Below are positions 52,706 through 60,502 of a DNA stretch of 64,000 nucleotides, piece by piece. The DNA is taken from positions 62,001 through 126,000 of the forward strand of contig NZ_JFHR01000003.1 of the NCBI RefSeq assembly GCF_000722875.1. Reading direction: 5' to 3'. The first letter of the stretch is position 1. Every line of letters starts with the position of its first letter. Origin of the DNA: Sphingobium chlorophenolicum. GTDB taxonomy: Bacteria > Pseudomonadota > Alphaproteobacteria > Sphingomonadales > Sphingomonadaceae. Under the pieces are notes generated by a model that saw only the letters and a list, made by a program, of their open reading frames with translations, was not told the DNA's origin and did no database searches. The translations under genes and the position numbers were made by a program.

Positions 52706-55195
52706 CTACATCCCCATGTCCATGTCGTCATCGATCTCCGGCGAATGATCCGGGCCATGATGACGATGGTGGTGATCGGGATCGCGCTGCGTCGCAAACC
52801 CATCGCGCAACTCACGGGTCGCTTGGTCCTCATGGCGGTTGCCATCTTGCCGACCGAGATCAGAGCCACTCATTGGTCGTTCGGCGTCCGATCGTTGCGC
52901 GTTCGGGCCTGCCGTGAGCGTTGGCGACGCCCCCGGATCGGGAAGCCTCAGACCGATCCGCGCGTCGCGCACCTTTTCGGACGCGACGGGAACCGCTGGC
53001 TCCGCTGCGCGGACGGCATCGGCGCCGGTTGGGCTGGTCGTGACGCCCTTCCCGGTTACCTGATCGATCACCACCGGCAGCGCCCCGGTGACCTCCATCG
53101 CCGCAGCCGCCTTCTCCGCCTCGCTACGGGGCTTCTCGGGCTGAGCGGCGGTCAGGTCCGGCTGTTCTCGTTCCCTTGCCTCTACGCCTCCCACGGGCCG
53201 CGTGGGGGTATGTTCCCGGCCGCCCTCACCCCCCTCATCCGCGACCTTGTTCCGGGCGGTCTGACGACGCCGGTCTTCCGGCGAGACGTATTCGGTCGGC
53301 TTGAAGTTCTTGCGGGGAACCGCCCCCGGCGCGACCTCGGCATAGGACCGGTACTTGAGTTCGATCCGCGCAGCGGGGAAACCGTCGGGAAACTTCACGA
53401 AGCCGTGGAGCGACGGCAGGTTGTTGATGTCGTCGGGGATGACCAGCGGTTCGATCGCGGTACGCGGTGTGAGCGTCGAGGCGTCGCGGGTATTGTTGTA
53501 GCCGTAGCTGTATGCCTCATCCATCTGACGGACTTCCCGGCTGCCGATGAACTCGGAGCATTTCTCGGCCGTCGTGCGATCGGCGGTGGCGAGGATCAGC
53601 TTGGTGCGCGCGAGGCCGGTGAGCGCGGTCGCGTTCTGCAGGCCATAGGTCGCGACCAGCTTGTCGAACGAGTGGATGCCGAGGACGAACGCGCCTCCGA
53701 AGTTGCGCGCCGACTGGAGGCCATGCTCGATGCCGGGCAGCGCGTGGAGCGCGTGTACCTCGTCGAACAGATACCAGGTGCGCAGATCGCGCGTCTTGGG
53801 CAGGCGCATGAGGTTGTTGACCGCGAGGTCGATCCACAGCGTGAACAGGCCGCGGGTCATCTCCAGGTCATTGTACGAGCCGGTAATGAACATGATCGAG
53901 CCGTCACGATTGTCGGTCGCGATCCAGTCGCGGATCGAGAAGGCGGGCGGGCCGCCCGGGACGGGGTCCGGCATGAAGCGCAGCGCCTGTCCGTTGACGT
54001 TCAGGACTGATCGGATCGACTCCGCCATGCGGGCCGCTTTCTCCGTCGTCAGCGGGGCCGCGATCGTGTCGTCCAGCTTGGCGTTGATCGACTTCAGGTC
54101 AGCCTGCATCAGGTGATGCGCGATGGCGGCATTGTTGGCCTCGCCCATCTCCTGAAGCTTCAGGCACATCTCGATGAACAGCATGCGTGCGGCGTTCTGC
54201 CAGAACGGCTCCTTGTCGTCGGGATGCGAGGGGATGAGGGCCGAGGCGGCCGACACGAAGTCGGCATAGTTGCGGCACTCGTCGAACAGCGTCCACGGCG
54301 CGCAACGCTCGTCCATCGGGTTGAGGATAACGTCGGTTTCGGGGTTGTAGAATGTCTCCACGAACACCCCGGTAAGGTCGAAGATGACGGCGCGATGCCC
54401 GCGCGCACGAAGCTGCGAGACGTGGCTGCGCAGCTGCGTCGTCTTGCCGGTGCCGGTGGTGCCGATGAGCATGGTATGGCTCTGTTCGAGCCGCCACGGA
54501 TAGGGGATGCCGGCGATCGTATAGGGAACGTGGATGCCCCGGTCGATGCGATCGAGGATTGGAGCCTTGGCGACCAGCTCCGGGACGTATGGGGGCTCGT
54601 GCTCGGCGCACTCGGTTCGGAACCTGCGCCGGTTGTGGCCGCTGACGGTTTTGACGAGGACATCTCGCTCGACCAGCAGGGCGCCGCGGTTATGGCGTTC
54701 CTGGAGCATGTCGCTGCCGCGCTTGTTGGCCCACATGATGAACCACATGATGAGCGGAGCGGCGATGAAAGCCGACATGACGAGCGTCGTCAGGAAGATT
54801 TTGATGGTTTTAGCCCAGGCGTGAACGACATGGGGCTCGTAGGGAACGTAACCGATCGGAACTTTCGTCACGACGCCGTTGGGCAGGGTCAGGTTGATAA
54901 GGTGGAATCTGTCCGCGCCGACCCATGTCCAGATCGCCGAGTAGAGTTTCATCAGGTCGAGCTGGAACTCATGCTCGGCGAGGCCCAGCCAGACGAAGAT
55001 ATTGAACAGGACGATGAACGTCCCGAGCCAGATCCAGATCGGCACCTGGAGGCCCGCCCAGGTCATCTTGTACTGGCTGGCAAGCAGCTGCGAACCGCGG
55101 GTGAAATTGCCGGAGTTGCGGGTGATCCGCCCCCGCGCTGAATGGTGCTTTACCGTCGCCGCCTGACCGTTGAACCGGATATCATCGCTGCGCAT
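52706..55195 (-). CDS. traD: Type IV coupling protein TraD
   Basis: An 829-residue VirD4/TraD-like ATPase. Two or more membrane helices lie in residues 45-165 (WIWLGTFIVLFNIFVWLGL and LTTLVMSAFIAAPLIMWFIM). Walker A is MLIGTTGTGKTTQL and Walker B TWYLFDEVHALHALPG. The C-terminus is disordered and ends in a His/Asp/Met-rich tail (DPDHHHRHHGPDHSPEID, DDDMDMGM). It links the relaxosome to the transfer pore. Start overlaps the RHH gene by 14 bases. Confidence 0.93.
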   Translation of the reverse strand: MRSDDIRFNGQAATVKHHSARGRITRNSGNFTRGSQLLASQYKMTWAGLQVPIWIWLGTFIVLFNIFVWLGLAEHEFQLDLMKLYSAIWTWVGADRFHLINLTLPNGVVTKVPIGYVPYEPHVVHAWAKTIKIFLTTLVMSAFIAAPLIMWFIMWANKRGSDMLQERHNRGALLVERDVLVKTVSGHNRRRFRTECAEHEPPYVPELVAKAPILDRIDRGIHVPYTIAGIPYPWRLEQSHTMLIGTTGTGKTTQLRSHVSQLRARGHRAVIFDLTGVFVETFYNPETDVILNPMDERCAPWTLFDECRNYADFVSAASALIPSHPDDKEPFWQNAARMLFIEMCLKLQEMGEANNAAIAHHLMQADLKSINAKLDDTIAAPLTTEKAARMAESIRSVLNVNGQALRFMPDPVPGGPPAFSIRDWIATDNRDGSIMFITGSYNDLEMTRGLFTLWIDLAVNNLMRLPKTRDLRTWYLFDEVHALHALPGIEHGLQSARNFGGAFVLGIHSFDKLVATYGLQNATALTGLARTKLILATADRTTAEKCSEFIGSREVRQMDEAYSYGYNNTRDASTLTPRTAIEPLVIPDDINNLPSLHGFVKFPDGFPAARIELKYRSYAEVAPGAVPRKNFKPTEYVSPEDRRRQTARNKVADEGGEGGREHTPTRPVGGVEAREREQPDLTAAQPEKPRSEAEKAAAAMEVTGALPVVIDQVTGKGVTTSPTGADAVRAAEPAVPVASEKVRDARIGLRLPDPGASPTLTAGPNAQRSDAERPMSGSDLGRQDGNRHEDQATRELRDGFATQRDPDHHHRHHGPDHSPEIDDDMDMGM

Positions 55196-55472
55196 GGTGA
55201 ACCTCCACGCGCTCCTGGGCGATGTCGATGATCTTCTCCGCGTAGTCGGGATGCTCGCGGGTAACGATGAGGTCCATCGAAGCCGACAGTTGCTCTAGGA
55301 TGAGCAGGACGCGACTGACGTTGAAGGAATGGCTCGCGACCGCCAGTGGAAGTCCGAAATGAAAGACTAAACGGGACGCCTCCGAGCGAGAGCATCCACG
55401 CTCTTTCGCGAAGCTGTCCAGGGTCGCAACAGCCTGACTCGAAAGCCTGAAGCCGACGTGGTGTGTAGTCAT
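55182..55472 (-). CDS. Relaxosome accessory protein, ribbon-helix-helix type
   Basis: A 96-residue protein beginning TTHHVGFRLSSQAVATLDSF, a ribbon-helix-helix strand and helix, then SRSEASRLVFHFGLPLAVA. Such small proteins bind oriT and assist the relaxase. TTG 55487 would add five residues. It is the first gene of the transfer operon and borders the candidate oriT gap. Confidence 0.72.
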   Translation of the reverse strand: MTTHHVGFRLSSQAVATLDSFAKERGCSRSEASRLVFHFGLPLAVASHSFNVSRVLLILEQLSASMDLIVTREHPDYAEKIIDIAQERVEVHHAQR

Positions 55473-55996
55473 GATCCATCCACTCAACTGGTGGATGGTG
55501 GGGATTTCGGAGCCGGAGGTTTAACACGCGATTTCAGACATCGCCATAGAAAACGTATTACATGCCGAGAACGTCGAACTAGACGCTATTTCAACGGGTT
55601 AGCGAACTCCGGCTAGGCTTTTCCACCATGAGAACACGACACACCCTGTGAACAGACCGTATTTCAGGCACTTAACCTGCGGCGTGCCGCGTACGGTGTG
55701 CAAATCCTTAGGGACTGTCGCGGTGGTGGTGGCATCATGGCTGGATGTCCGATCATTGGACCGGACTCCGGGAGGGAAAGCGCCGCAGGCAGGCGATCAT
55801 CGGGCAGGACCGAAGGGGGTTGGGCGGAGCAATCCCGCCCCACGACGGACCTGGCCGCAGGTCAGTGTCCGTCGCCCCATGCTGGTCCGGTAAAACCGGA
55901 CCAGCGAGCGAGTATGGTTGTCGCTATTGTGCAGCTGGGTAGGTGCTGGCATCGTACAACATGGAGGCTGGTTCACGATCAGAAAAGGCATGTCGA
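55473..55996. other. Candidate oriT region
   Basis: 524 bases without a convincing gene between the accessory gene and the small plus-strand gene. It holds two hairpins: GGGCGG-N7-CCGCCC near 55822-55840 and a perfect 11-bp stem at 55881-55905. In MobF systems oriT lies beside the accessory and relaxase genes and a stem precedes the nick site. The position fits; the nick site itself was not identified. Confidence 0.5.
55881..55905. repeat. Perfect 11-bp hairpin, possible oriT stem
   Basis: Arms GCTGGTCCGGT and ACCGGACCAGC with an AAA loop. No T run follows, so it is not a simple terminator. It is the strongest palindrome of the gap and a good candidate for relaxase recognition. Confidence 0.6.
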
Positions 55997-56218
55997 ATGG
56001 CACGGAGTATCGAGCAGGAACGGGCGCAGCTTGAGGCCGATGAACAGCGGCTCAACGAGCGTCGCAAGCAACTCGCCGATCGCGAGCGATCGGGGTTGTT
56101 GAAGGAGGTTGAGAAGTCGGGGCTGATGAAGGCCGATCCAGCCCAGTTCAGCGCCATCATCGGGGCGATCAAGAAGCTCGGGATCGACGAGACCGTGAAG
56201 CGCCTGACCGCGTAGCGG
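55997..56218 (+). CDS. Small coiled-coil protein
   Basis: A 72-residue protein: charged coiled coil (EQERAQLEADEQRLNERRKQ) followed by a compact end with DPAQFSAIIGAIKKLGIDET. It is like small mobilisation accessory proteins on sphingomonad plasmids. ATG 55997 is chosen; the frame is open 18 codons further up without better signals. A terminator follows 36 bases on. Function unknown. Confidence 0.6.
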
Positions 56219-56251
56219 GTCAGCGCAGGAGCGGGCTCAAGCCCATCAAGC

Positions 56252-56286
56252 AAAAAAGGGGAGCAGCCGTAAGGCGCTCCCCTTTT
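56252..56286. terminator. Bidirectional terminator
   Basis: Stem GGGGAGC / GCTCCCC with A6 before and T4 after. Ends the small coiled-coil gene and possibly the converging minus-strand gene. Confidence 0.75.
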
Positions 56287-56392
56287 CAATGCCTGGCCGA
56301 AGCTGGCGATGCTTCGGTCCATTGAGGCAAAAGAATGGGGAGCATCGAGGCGAAGCCCGATGCCCCCCGACGCGATGGTGACTGGAGGGAGG

Positions 56393-56950
56393 CTATCCCC
56401 AGACCATGCGTATCTCGTCACTGGTAGCGGCCTGAGCCGCGAGCGAGTCGAACCGCTCGAGGTAACGGCCATCATTGAGGTGGCCTAGATCGCGGCGGAC
56501 GTAAGGCTGACCCAGAGTATCGCGCAATTCGGTAATGGGTATGCTGCCGCGATTGTCGTCGGCAAGCCGGAGCGCGTCGAGGACGCGATAGGCGTTGCCG
56601 TTGGCGAGGTTGATCTCCGATGCGCCGTCGGGCGTGGTGGCGACGTGCATGGTGATCGTGCGGGTTGCATCGTCGCGCCAGAAGCGGACGTTGAGTCCAC
56701 GAAACTGGGCTTCCTCGACAACGGAGATGACACCAACGTCGTGATCGAAGATCGCGCAGATTGATGCGAGCGACCAGGGGCACACGCGGGCTTCGAACGA
56801 GCACGACACCAGGGGGTCATCGTCCTCGTCTTCGAGAAGCTGGCCACGCTCCCGGGCGAAGGCGCGGAACGCGGCGAGCTGGCGGGCGGTGATGACGGCG
56901 GGCGCGGCATCGGCTTTCCGATCGACGCTGAGGAAGAAGGTGATCGACAT
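56393..56950 (-). CDS. Hypothetical protein
   Basis: A 185-residue protein starting SITFFLSVDRKADAAPAVIT, with RTITMHVATTPDGASEINLA and a terminal DTLGQPYVRRDLGHLNDGRY. No family recognised, no membrane helix. GGGAGA lies 6 bases before the ATG. Converges on the terminator at 56252-56286. Upstream it is followed by the palindrome array. Confidence 0.62.
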   Translation of the reverse strand: MSITFFLSVDRKADAAPAVITARQLAAFRAFARERGQLLEDEDDDPLVSCSFEARVCPWSLASICAIFDHDVGVISVVEEAQFRGLNVRFWRDDATRTITMHVATTPDGASEINLANGNAYRVLDALRLADDNRGSIPITELRDTLGQPYVRRDLGHLNDGRYLERFDSLAAQAATSDEIRMVWG

Positions 56951-57138
56951 GGTCTGTCTCCCATTGGAACCATCATCCCCGGTTTCCCTCCCCTTCCGAT
57001 CCGTCAGGATCGGCATGGCCGATCACGGGGTCATGGGTCGGTCCGCAGGACCGGTTGCCCGAGCGATGCGTAGCTGGTGCTCGCAATGCGCAGGCATTGC
57101 GGCACCGCGAGCGAGCCGGGCATTGGTCGGACTGCGCC

Positions 57139-57191
57139 GGTCGATGCGTAGCGAGCGCGACACGCGCAGGCGTGGCCGCGATGCGAGCGAG
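57139..57191. repeat. 53-bp direct repeat, copy 1
   Basis: Begins GGTCGATGCGTAGCGAGCG and ends in GCGAGCGAG. Copy 2 at 57415-57467 differs by one base that I can see. Each contains the hairpin CACGC-GCAG-GCGTG. Confidence 0.85.
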
Positions 57192-57414
57192 ACGGGCGCG
57201 GTCGATAAGCGGGTGCGATCGGCACGAGCGAGGCGTAGCGAACCGGCGATCCGAAGGGATCGTCGTGAAGCGAGCGAGCCGTGCCGGTCAGCCCATACTC
57301 GATCGCATCGGCACGGCGCGATGCGCAGCGGCAGCGCAGGCGATGCGACGGCATCGCCGCGCCCGCCAGCGAGCCGTGCCGATGCCGCAGTCGAGACGCC
57401 GGCTGAGCCGCGAC

Positions 57415-57467
57415 GGTCGATGCGTAGCGAGCGTGACACGCGCAGGCGTGGCCGCGATGCGAGCGAG
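57415..57467. repeat. 53-bp direct repeat, copy 2
   Basis: Near-identical to 57139-57191. It overlaps by 9 bases the 102-bp repeat that starts at 57459, so the array looks built by stepwise copying. Confidence 0.85.
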
Positions 57468-57560
57468 GCGATGCGACGGAGTGACAGATCGATCCCGGCA
57501 CCGGCGAGGCGTAGCAGGCAGTGGCAATGCGACGGCATTGCCCTGCCGCGAGCGAGCCGT
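57459..57560. repeat. 102-bp direct repeat, copy 1
   Basis: From GCGAGCGAGGCGATGCGACG to GCGAGCGAGCCGT, containing the hairpin GGCAATG-N6-CATTGCC. Copy 2 at 58085-58186 has the same length with only a few substitutions. The two copies flank the small gene at 57573-57740 and leader element A. Confidence 0.85.
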
Positions 57561-57572
57561 ACCGATCCTCCG

Positions 57573-57740
57573 TCAGGGATCGACCGCGTCAATTTCGATC
57601 AGGCGTGCGGTGTCGGTCCACGAGATGATCTCATAGTCGTCCGACATGTGGGTGTAGTGGCCACTGCGAACCTCGCCGATCGTCGCGCATGTTCCGTCCG
57701 CCCAGAGTGCGTAGTCGTCGTTCGAGATGGGGTCGGTCAT
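57573..57740 (-). CDS. Small hypothetical protein behind leader element A
   Basis: A 55-residue acidic protein (TDPISNDDYALWADGTCATI; SDDYEIISWTDTARL). ATG 57740 has GGAG 6 bases upstream. The stop lies within a CGATCC/GGATCG hairpin (57563-57582). The 31 bases before the ribosome site lead into element A. No family recognised. Confidence 0.65.
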   Translation of the reverse strand: MTDPISNDDYALWADGTCATIGEVRSGHYTHMSDDYEIISWTDTARLIEIDAVDP

Positions 57741-57771
57741 GTCATTCTCCTTTTGCTGACGCGAACCGTCC

Positions 57772-57969
57772 GGCATGCGGTGTTCAGGGCGGTTGATGCC
57801 GTTGACCGGGAAGCCGTGGCGAGCGCAGCGAAGGCAGGGATCCCGGTCAACGCTCGAGAGCGGGGGAACCGATTTTGTGCTGGCGGTCCGCTGAGCGGAG
57901 CGATTGCGGACGGGCAGCGCAAAATTTGGGGGATCGCGAAGTCTCGACGGCCCGTGATACCCGCATGCC
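57772..57969 (-). repeat. Structured leader element A
   Basis: 198 bp bounded by GGCATGCGG (57772-57780) and its complement (57961-57969). Inside are the stems GTTGACCGGGA (57801-57811) with TCCCGGTCAAC (57841-57851) and ATTTTGTGC (57872-57880) with GCGCAAAAT (57917-57925). The same outline, with different but still complementary stem bases, occurs at 59372-59565 (element B). On the minus strand it is just upstream of a start codon. See findings. Confidence 0.75.
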
Positions 57970-58058
57970 ATTCTGTAGTGAGGCGAGCAAAGGATAGCCC
58001 TTTCGGGGTCGCACCGGGGTTTTCCAAGGGTCGCATCGGCCGAGGCGTAGCGCGCTGG

Positions 58059-58081
58059 TCATCGCACTCAGCGATGACCGC
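58059..58081. repeat. Palindrome of the tagged type
   Basis: GGTCATCGC and GCGATGACC with an ACTCA loop, followed by GCGAGCGAG at 58085. Another member of the palindrome-tag set, placed directly before copy 2 of the 102-bp repeat. Confidence 0.75.
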
Positions 58082-58084
58082 TAA

Positions 58085-58186
58085 GCGAGCGAGGCGATGC
58101 GACGGAGCGACAGATCGATCCCGGCACCGGCGAGGCGTGGCAGGCAGCGGCAATGCGACGGCATTGCCCTGCCGCGAGCGAGCCGT
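58085..58186. repeat. 102-bp direct repeat, copy 2
   Basis: Second copy of the repeat at 57459-57560, including the GGCAATG/CATTGCC hairpin and terminal GCGAGCGAGCC. The rest of the gap to 58278 holds a GGGGC/GCCCC hairpin near 58234 and no gene. Confidence 0.85.
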
Positions 58187-58278
58187 GTCGATCCGGCAAC
58201 GCGGTGCGATCGACCGCAAGGTCAGTCCCACGCGGCGCGATGGGGCTCGATGCCCCGGAGCGCCGCCCAGGGCGACGT

Positions 58279-58316
58279 AAAAAAGGGGAAGGACTCCGGT
58301 TTCCCGGAGCCCTTCC
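58279..58316 (-). terminator. Rho-independent terminator of the DUF2493 gene
   Basis: On the minus strand a GGAAGG-x-CTCCGG stem with a GAAA loop is followed by a T6 run. It is 10 bases after the DUF2493 stop. Confidence 0.85.
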
Positions 58317-58325
58317 GTGAGTGCG

Positions 58326-59318
58326 TCAGGCGCGACGGCCGCGCTGGCTGGGCTGCACCGGCGCCTGTCCGTCCTTGCGGAAGACGTGGAGCGGTACGCC
58401 GGCGGTTCGCAGCTTGCGCGCGAAGTCGATCTGGACGCCCGATCCTTCGCAGACGATCGCTTCGACGGGACGCAGCGAGGCGATGCGGTCGTTGCGCAGG
58501 AACCCGCCCCGGTTGCCGTGGCGCTTGTCGAGGAACATGCGCACCAGCTTGACCTCGCGCGAGGCCGCCCACGACGCTGCGATGGCGTCGGCACCCTTGT
58601 TCATGGCGGTGGTCATCAGGACCATCGACGGGATGCGACGCTTGATCTGGTCGAGGCGTTCGAAGAGCTGCTCGTGGTCGTGCCATTCCATGCCGCCCGA
58701 GAAGGCGACAATCGGGCCGCTCGGGTTGTGCTCGTCCCGACGCTTTGCCGCGCGTGCCGCCAGATAGTCGGCACCGTCGATCATCGAGGCGGTCAGCTTG
58801 GACGACACCCTGCTGCCGCGGACGGTCGAGAAGGGCCGTCCGGTCTCGACGCGATACACGTTCCCGGCGTGGTCCCGCATGCAGCGCATCGCCTCGGCGC
58901 AATTCTCGAGGGTCTGGCAGAGCAGCTGGGTTTCTTCGAGTTCCACCGCGTAGATCTCCGAGGGGTCGTAGCTGCGCACCAGGTCGCCCAGCTTCTTGGC
59001 GGCGTCATCCTCCCGCCCCTCGATGCGCTTGGCCACCATGTGGAAGCTGTTGACGAAACCCCATGCGAGATCGGCGGCGAATTCTTCCATGCGGGTGTCG
59101 CGGAACACGTCGAACATCGTCGCCAGCATCTGCTCGACGGCGTGCGCGGCCTGCTCCGGGTCGGGCATGTCCAGCTTCTCGGCTTCGCTGACGATGGAAA
59201 GCTTGGCCATCTCGCTCGCCTCGATGAACGCCCCCTGATAGGTCTCGGTGGTGTCCTCGTCGGCGCGGCGCTCGTTGATCGCGCGGCCCATGTCGTTGAA
59301 GTTGCTGTACTTGGTCAT
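58326..59318 (-). CDS. DUF2493 (SLOG-type) plasmid protein
   Basis: A 330-residue protein. The N-terminal 180 residues are helical (QAAHAVEQMLATMFDVFRDT). The C-terminal DUF2493 domain (about 205-320) has IVAFSGGMEWHDHEQLFERL, TTAMNKGADAIAASWA and NDRIASLRPVEAIVCEGSG, a Rossmann-like SLOG fold that may bind nucleotide ligands. Common on sphingomonad and rhizobial plasmids beside ssb. ATG 59318 is chosen over 59330. Element B lies 54 bases upstream. Confidence 0.82.
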   Translation of the reverse strand: MTKYSNFNDMGRAINERRADEDTTETYQGAFIEASEMAKLSIVSEAEKLDMPDPEQAAHAVEQMLATMFDVFRDTRMEEFAADLAWGFVNSFHMVAKRIEGREDDAAKKLGDLVRSYDPSEIYAVELEETQLLCQTLENCAEAMRCMRDHAGNVYRVETGRPFSTVRGSRVSSKLTASMIDGADYLAARAAKRRDEHNPSGPIVAFSGGMEWHDHEQLFERLDQIKRRIPSMVLMTTAMNKGADAIAASWAASREVKLVRMFLDKRHGNRGGFLRNDRIASLRPVEAIVCEGSGVQIDFARKLRTAGVPLHVFRKDGQAPVQPSQRGRRA

Positions 59319-59371
59319 GATAGCCTCCATGAGTTGAAAATCTCACCTTCTCTCGGTGAGGAATCTCATCC

Positions 59372-59565
59372 GGCATGCGGCGGTCAGGGCGGTCAGGGAC
59401 GTTAACCGGGAAGCCGCGGCCCGCAGGGTCGCGGACCCCGGTTAACGCTCGCGCGCGGGGGAGCCGATTTTCTCGTGCCCTGGAGGCGGAGCGAAGCGGA
59501 GGCGGAAGGGTGCGTGAAAATTGGGGGGACCGCGCGTCCTTGACGGCCCGCCAACCCCGCATGCC
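59372..59565 (-). repeat. Structured leader element B
   Basis: 194 bp bounded by GGCATGCGG (59372-59380) and CCGCATGCC (59557-59565). Inner stems are GTTAACCGGG (59401-59410) with CCCGGTTAAC (59437-59446) and ATTTTC...GCCC (59467-59480) with GGGTGCGTGAAAAT (59508-59521). It aligns along its whole length with element A, with paired changes in stems and conserved loops such as the CGGGCCGTC block on the minus strand. Confidence 0.75.
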
Positions 59566-59594
59566 AGACTTCCTCATCACAGAGAGAGAAAATA

Positions 59595-59900
59595 TTATGT
59601 TGTGGTGGGCACGCCGGGTCGGACCGAGCACGGGCGGCGGTGATGCGCCGCCAGGCGCAGCGCCGCAAAGGCAGCGCCAGTGAGCCCGGGAGGGCGAGCC
59701 AGCTGCCGCCGCCCGCGCGCAGGACGCCCGGCGCCGGCATAGGGATCGTCACCCGCAGGGCGGAGACCCCGCCAGGGGGCTCCGTGAGGCCCGCCAGGGC
59801 CGAATAGAGCCCGGTCCCGCCCACAAGGCGGGACGCCCCGCCCTGCCCCTCTACGGCCGTCCCACAGCCAGCACAGCAGGATCAGCAGGATCAGTCCCAT
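59595..59900 (-). CDS. Doubtful small hydrophobic-start ORF
   Basis: A 101-residue frame starting GLILLILLCWLWDGRRGAGR, overlapping the end of the preceding gene by 10 bases. After the hydrophobic start it is Gly/Arg/Pro/Ala-rich and looks like translated GC-rich structure. It may be a small membrane protein, but the 59600-59890 stretch also folds into hairpins (GTCCCGCC/GGCGGGAC) and may be non-coding. Confidence 0.25.
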   Translation of the reverse strand: MGLILLILLCWLWDGRRGAGRGVPPCGRDRALFGPGGPHGAPWRGLRPAGDDPYAGAGRPARGRRQLARPPGLTGAAFAALRLAAHHRRPCSVRPGVPTTT

Positions 59901-60364
59901 TCATACTCGCCACCGTCATCCCCGGCATCGTAATCCGGCATCTCCTGGATTCCCGGGTCGTCTGGATCGCGGTTGGCATCGGGGTCCTCGCCGTGCGGGT
60001 CGGTCTGGATATCCGGTTCGGTTGCGAACCGGATATCTTCACCGATCCGGTCAGCAATGTCCGGCTCGACCGCGCTGTCATCGTCTAGCCAGCAGGAACG
60101 CGGACACTGGAGCAGCTGGTGACCACGATGGACGAAGGGCTGGCCGTTCATCAGGATGGGTCGCTCGGCGAGACGCCGGCAGGGTTCATTGCGACGGTTG
60201 CGGAAGCCGTACGGCACCGCCAGCGGGGCGAGCGCGACGGCATTGCCGTCGTGGTCGCCGCCGGCGGGTGCCGGCTCGTCGACCCGAGCGACCGGGTCCG
60301 GTGCCGCAGGTATCGGCTCGGGCGCGAACGGGTCGCCGTCGAACATGTCGCGCTGGACGGTCAT
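59891..60364 (-). CDS. Hypothetical acidic protein
   Basis: A 157-residue protein beginning TVQRDMFDGDPFAPEPIPAA, with a central NRRNEPCRRLAERPILMNGQ segment containing two more cysteines, and a very acidic end (DYDAGDDGGEYEWD). No family known. It is 138 bases downstream of ssb on the same strand. Confidence 0.6.
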   Translation of the reverse strand: MTVQRDMFDGDPFAPEPIPAAPDPVARVDEPAPAGGDHDGNAVALAPLAVPYGFRNRRNEPCRRLAERPILMNGQPFVHRGHQLLQCPRSCWLDDDSAVEPDIADRIGEDIRFATEPDIQTDPHGEDPDANRDPDDPGIQEMPDYDAGDDGGEYEWD

Positions 60365-60502
60365 GGTGCCGGACCTTTCAGGTGAGCGCGCGCTGGCGCA
60401 AGGCCGCGGTGCGAAGCACCGTGGGCGAGGCGTCCTGCGCGGGCGATGATGAAGCATGCGCGAAGGGCGACGCCCGCAGACGCCGCCCGGTTCGCTGGCC
60501 GG

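Larger units (their letters stand above)
57039..57582. repeat. Array of variable palindromes with GCGAGCGAG tags
   Basis: About 540 non-coding bases made of short hairpins with different stems, most followed within 5-15 bases by GCGAGCGAG(CC). Examples: CGGTCC/GGACCG 57039-57053; CGCAATG/CATTGCG 57082-57101, tag 57107-57117; CACGC/GCGTG 57161-57174, tag 57183-57191; CGATCC/GGATCG 57247-57262, tag 57270-57280; GGCGATG/CATCGCC 57339-57358; CACGC/GCGTG 57437-57450, tag 57459-57467; GGCAATG/CATTGCC 57523-57542, tag 57548-57558. Frames across it are low-complexity Arg/Ala/Ser and not coding. Confidence 0.75.

Noticed and set aside
57039..57582. CRISPR array
   Set aside because: Repeats are palindromic and variable, spacers are not regular, and no cas gene is present.
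56889..58280. 463-codon plus-strand frame across the palindrome array
   Set aside because: The translation is a low-complexity Arg/Ala/Ser repeat produced by the GCGAGCGAG repeats; not protein-like.
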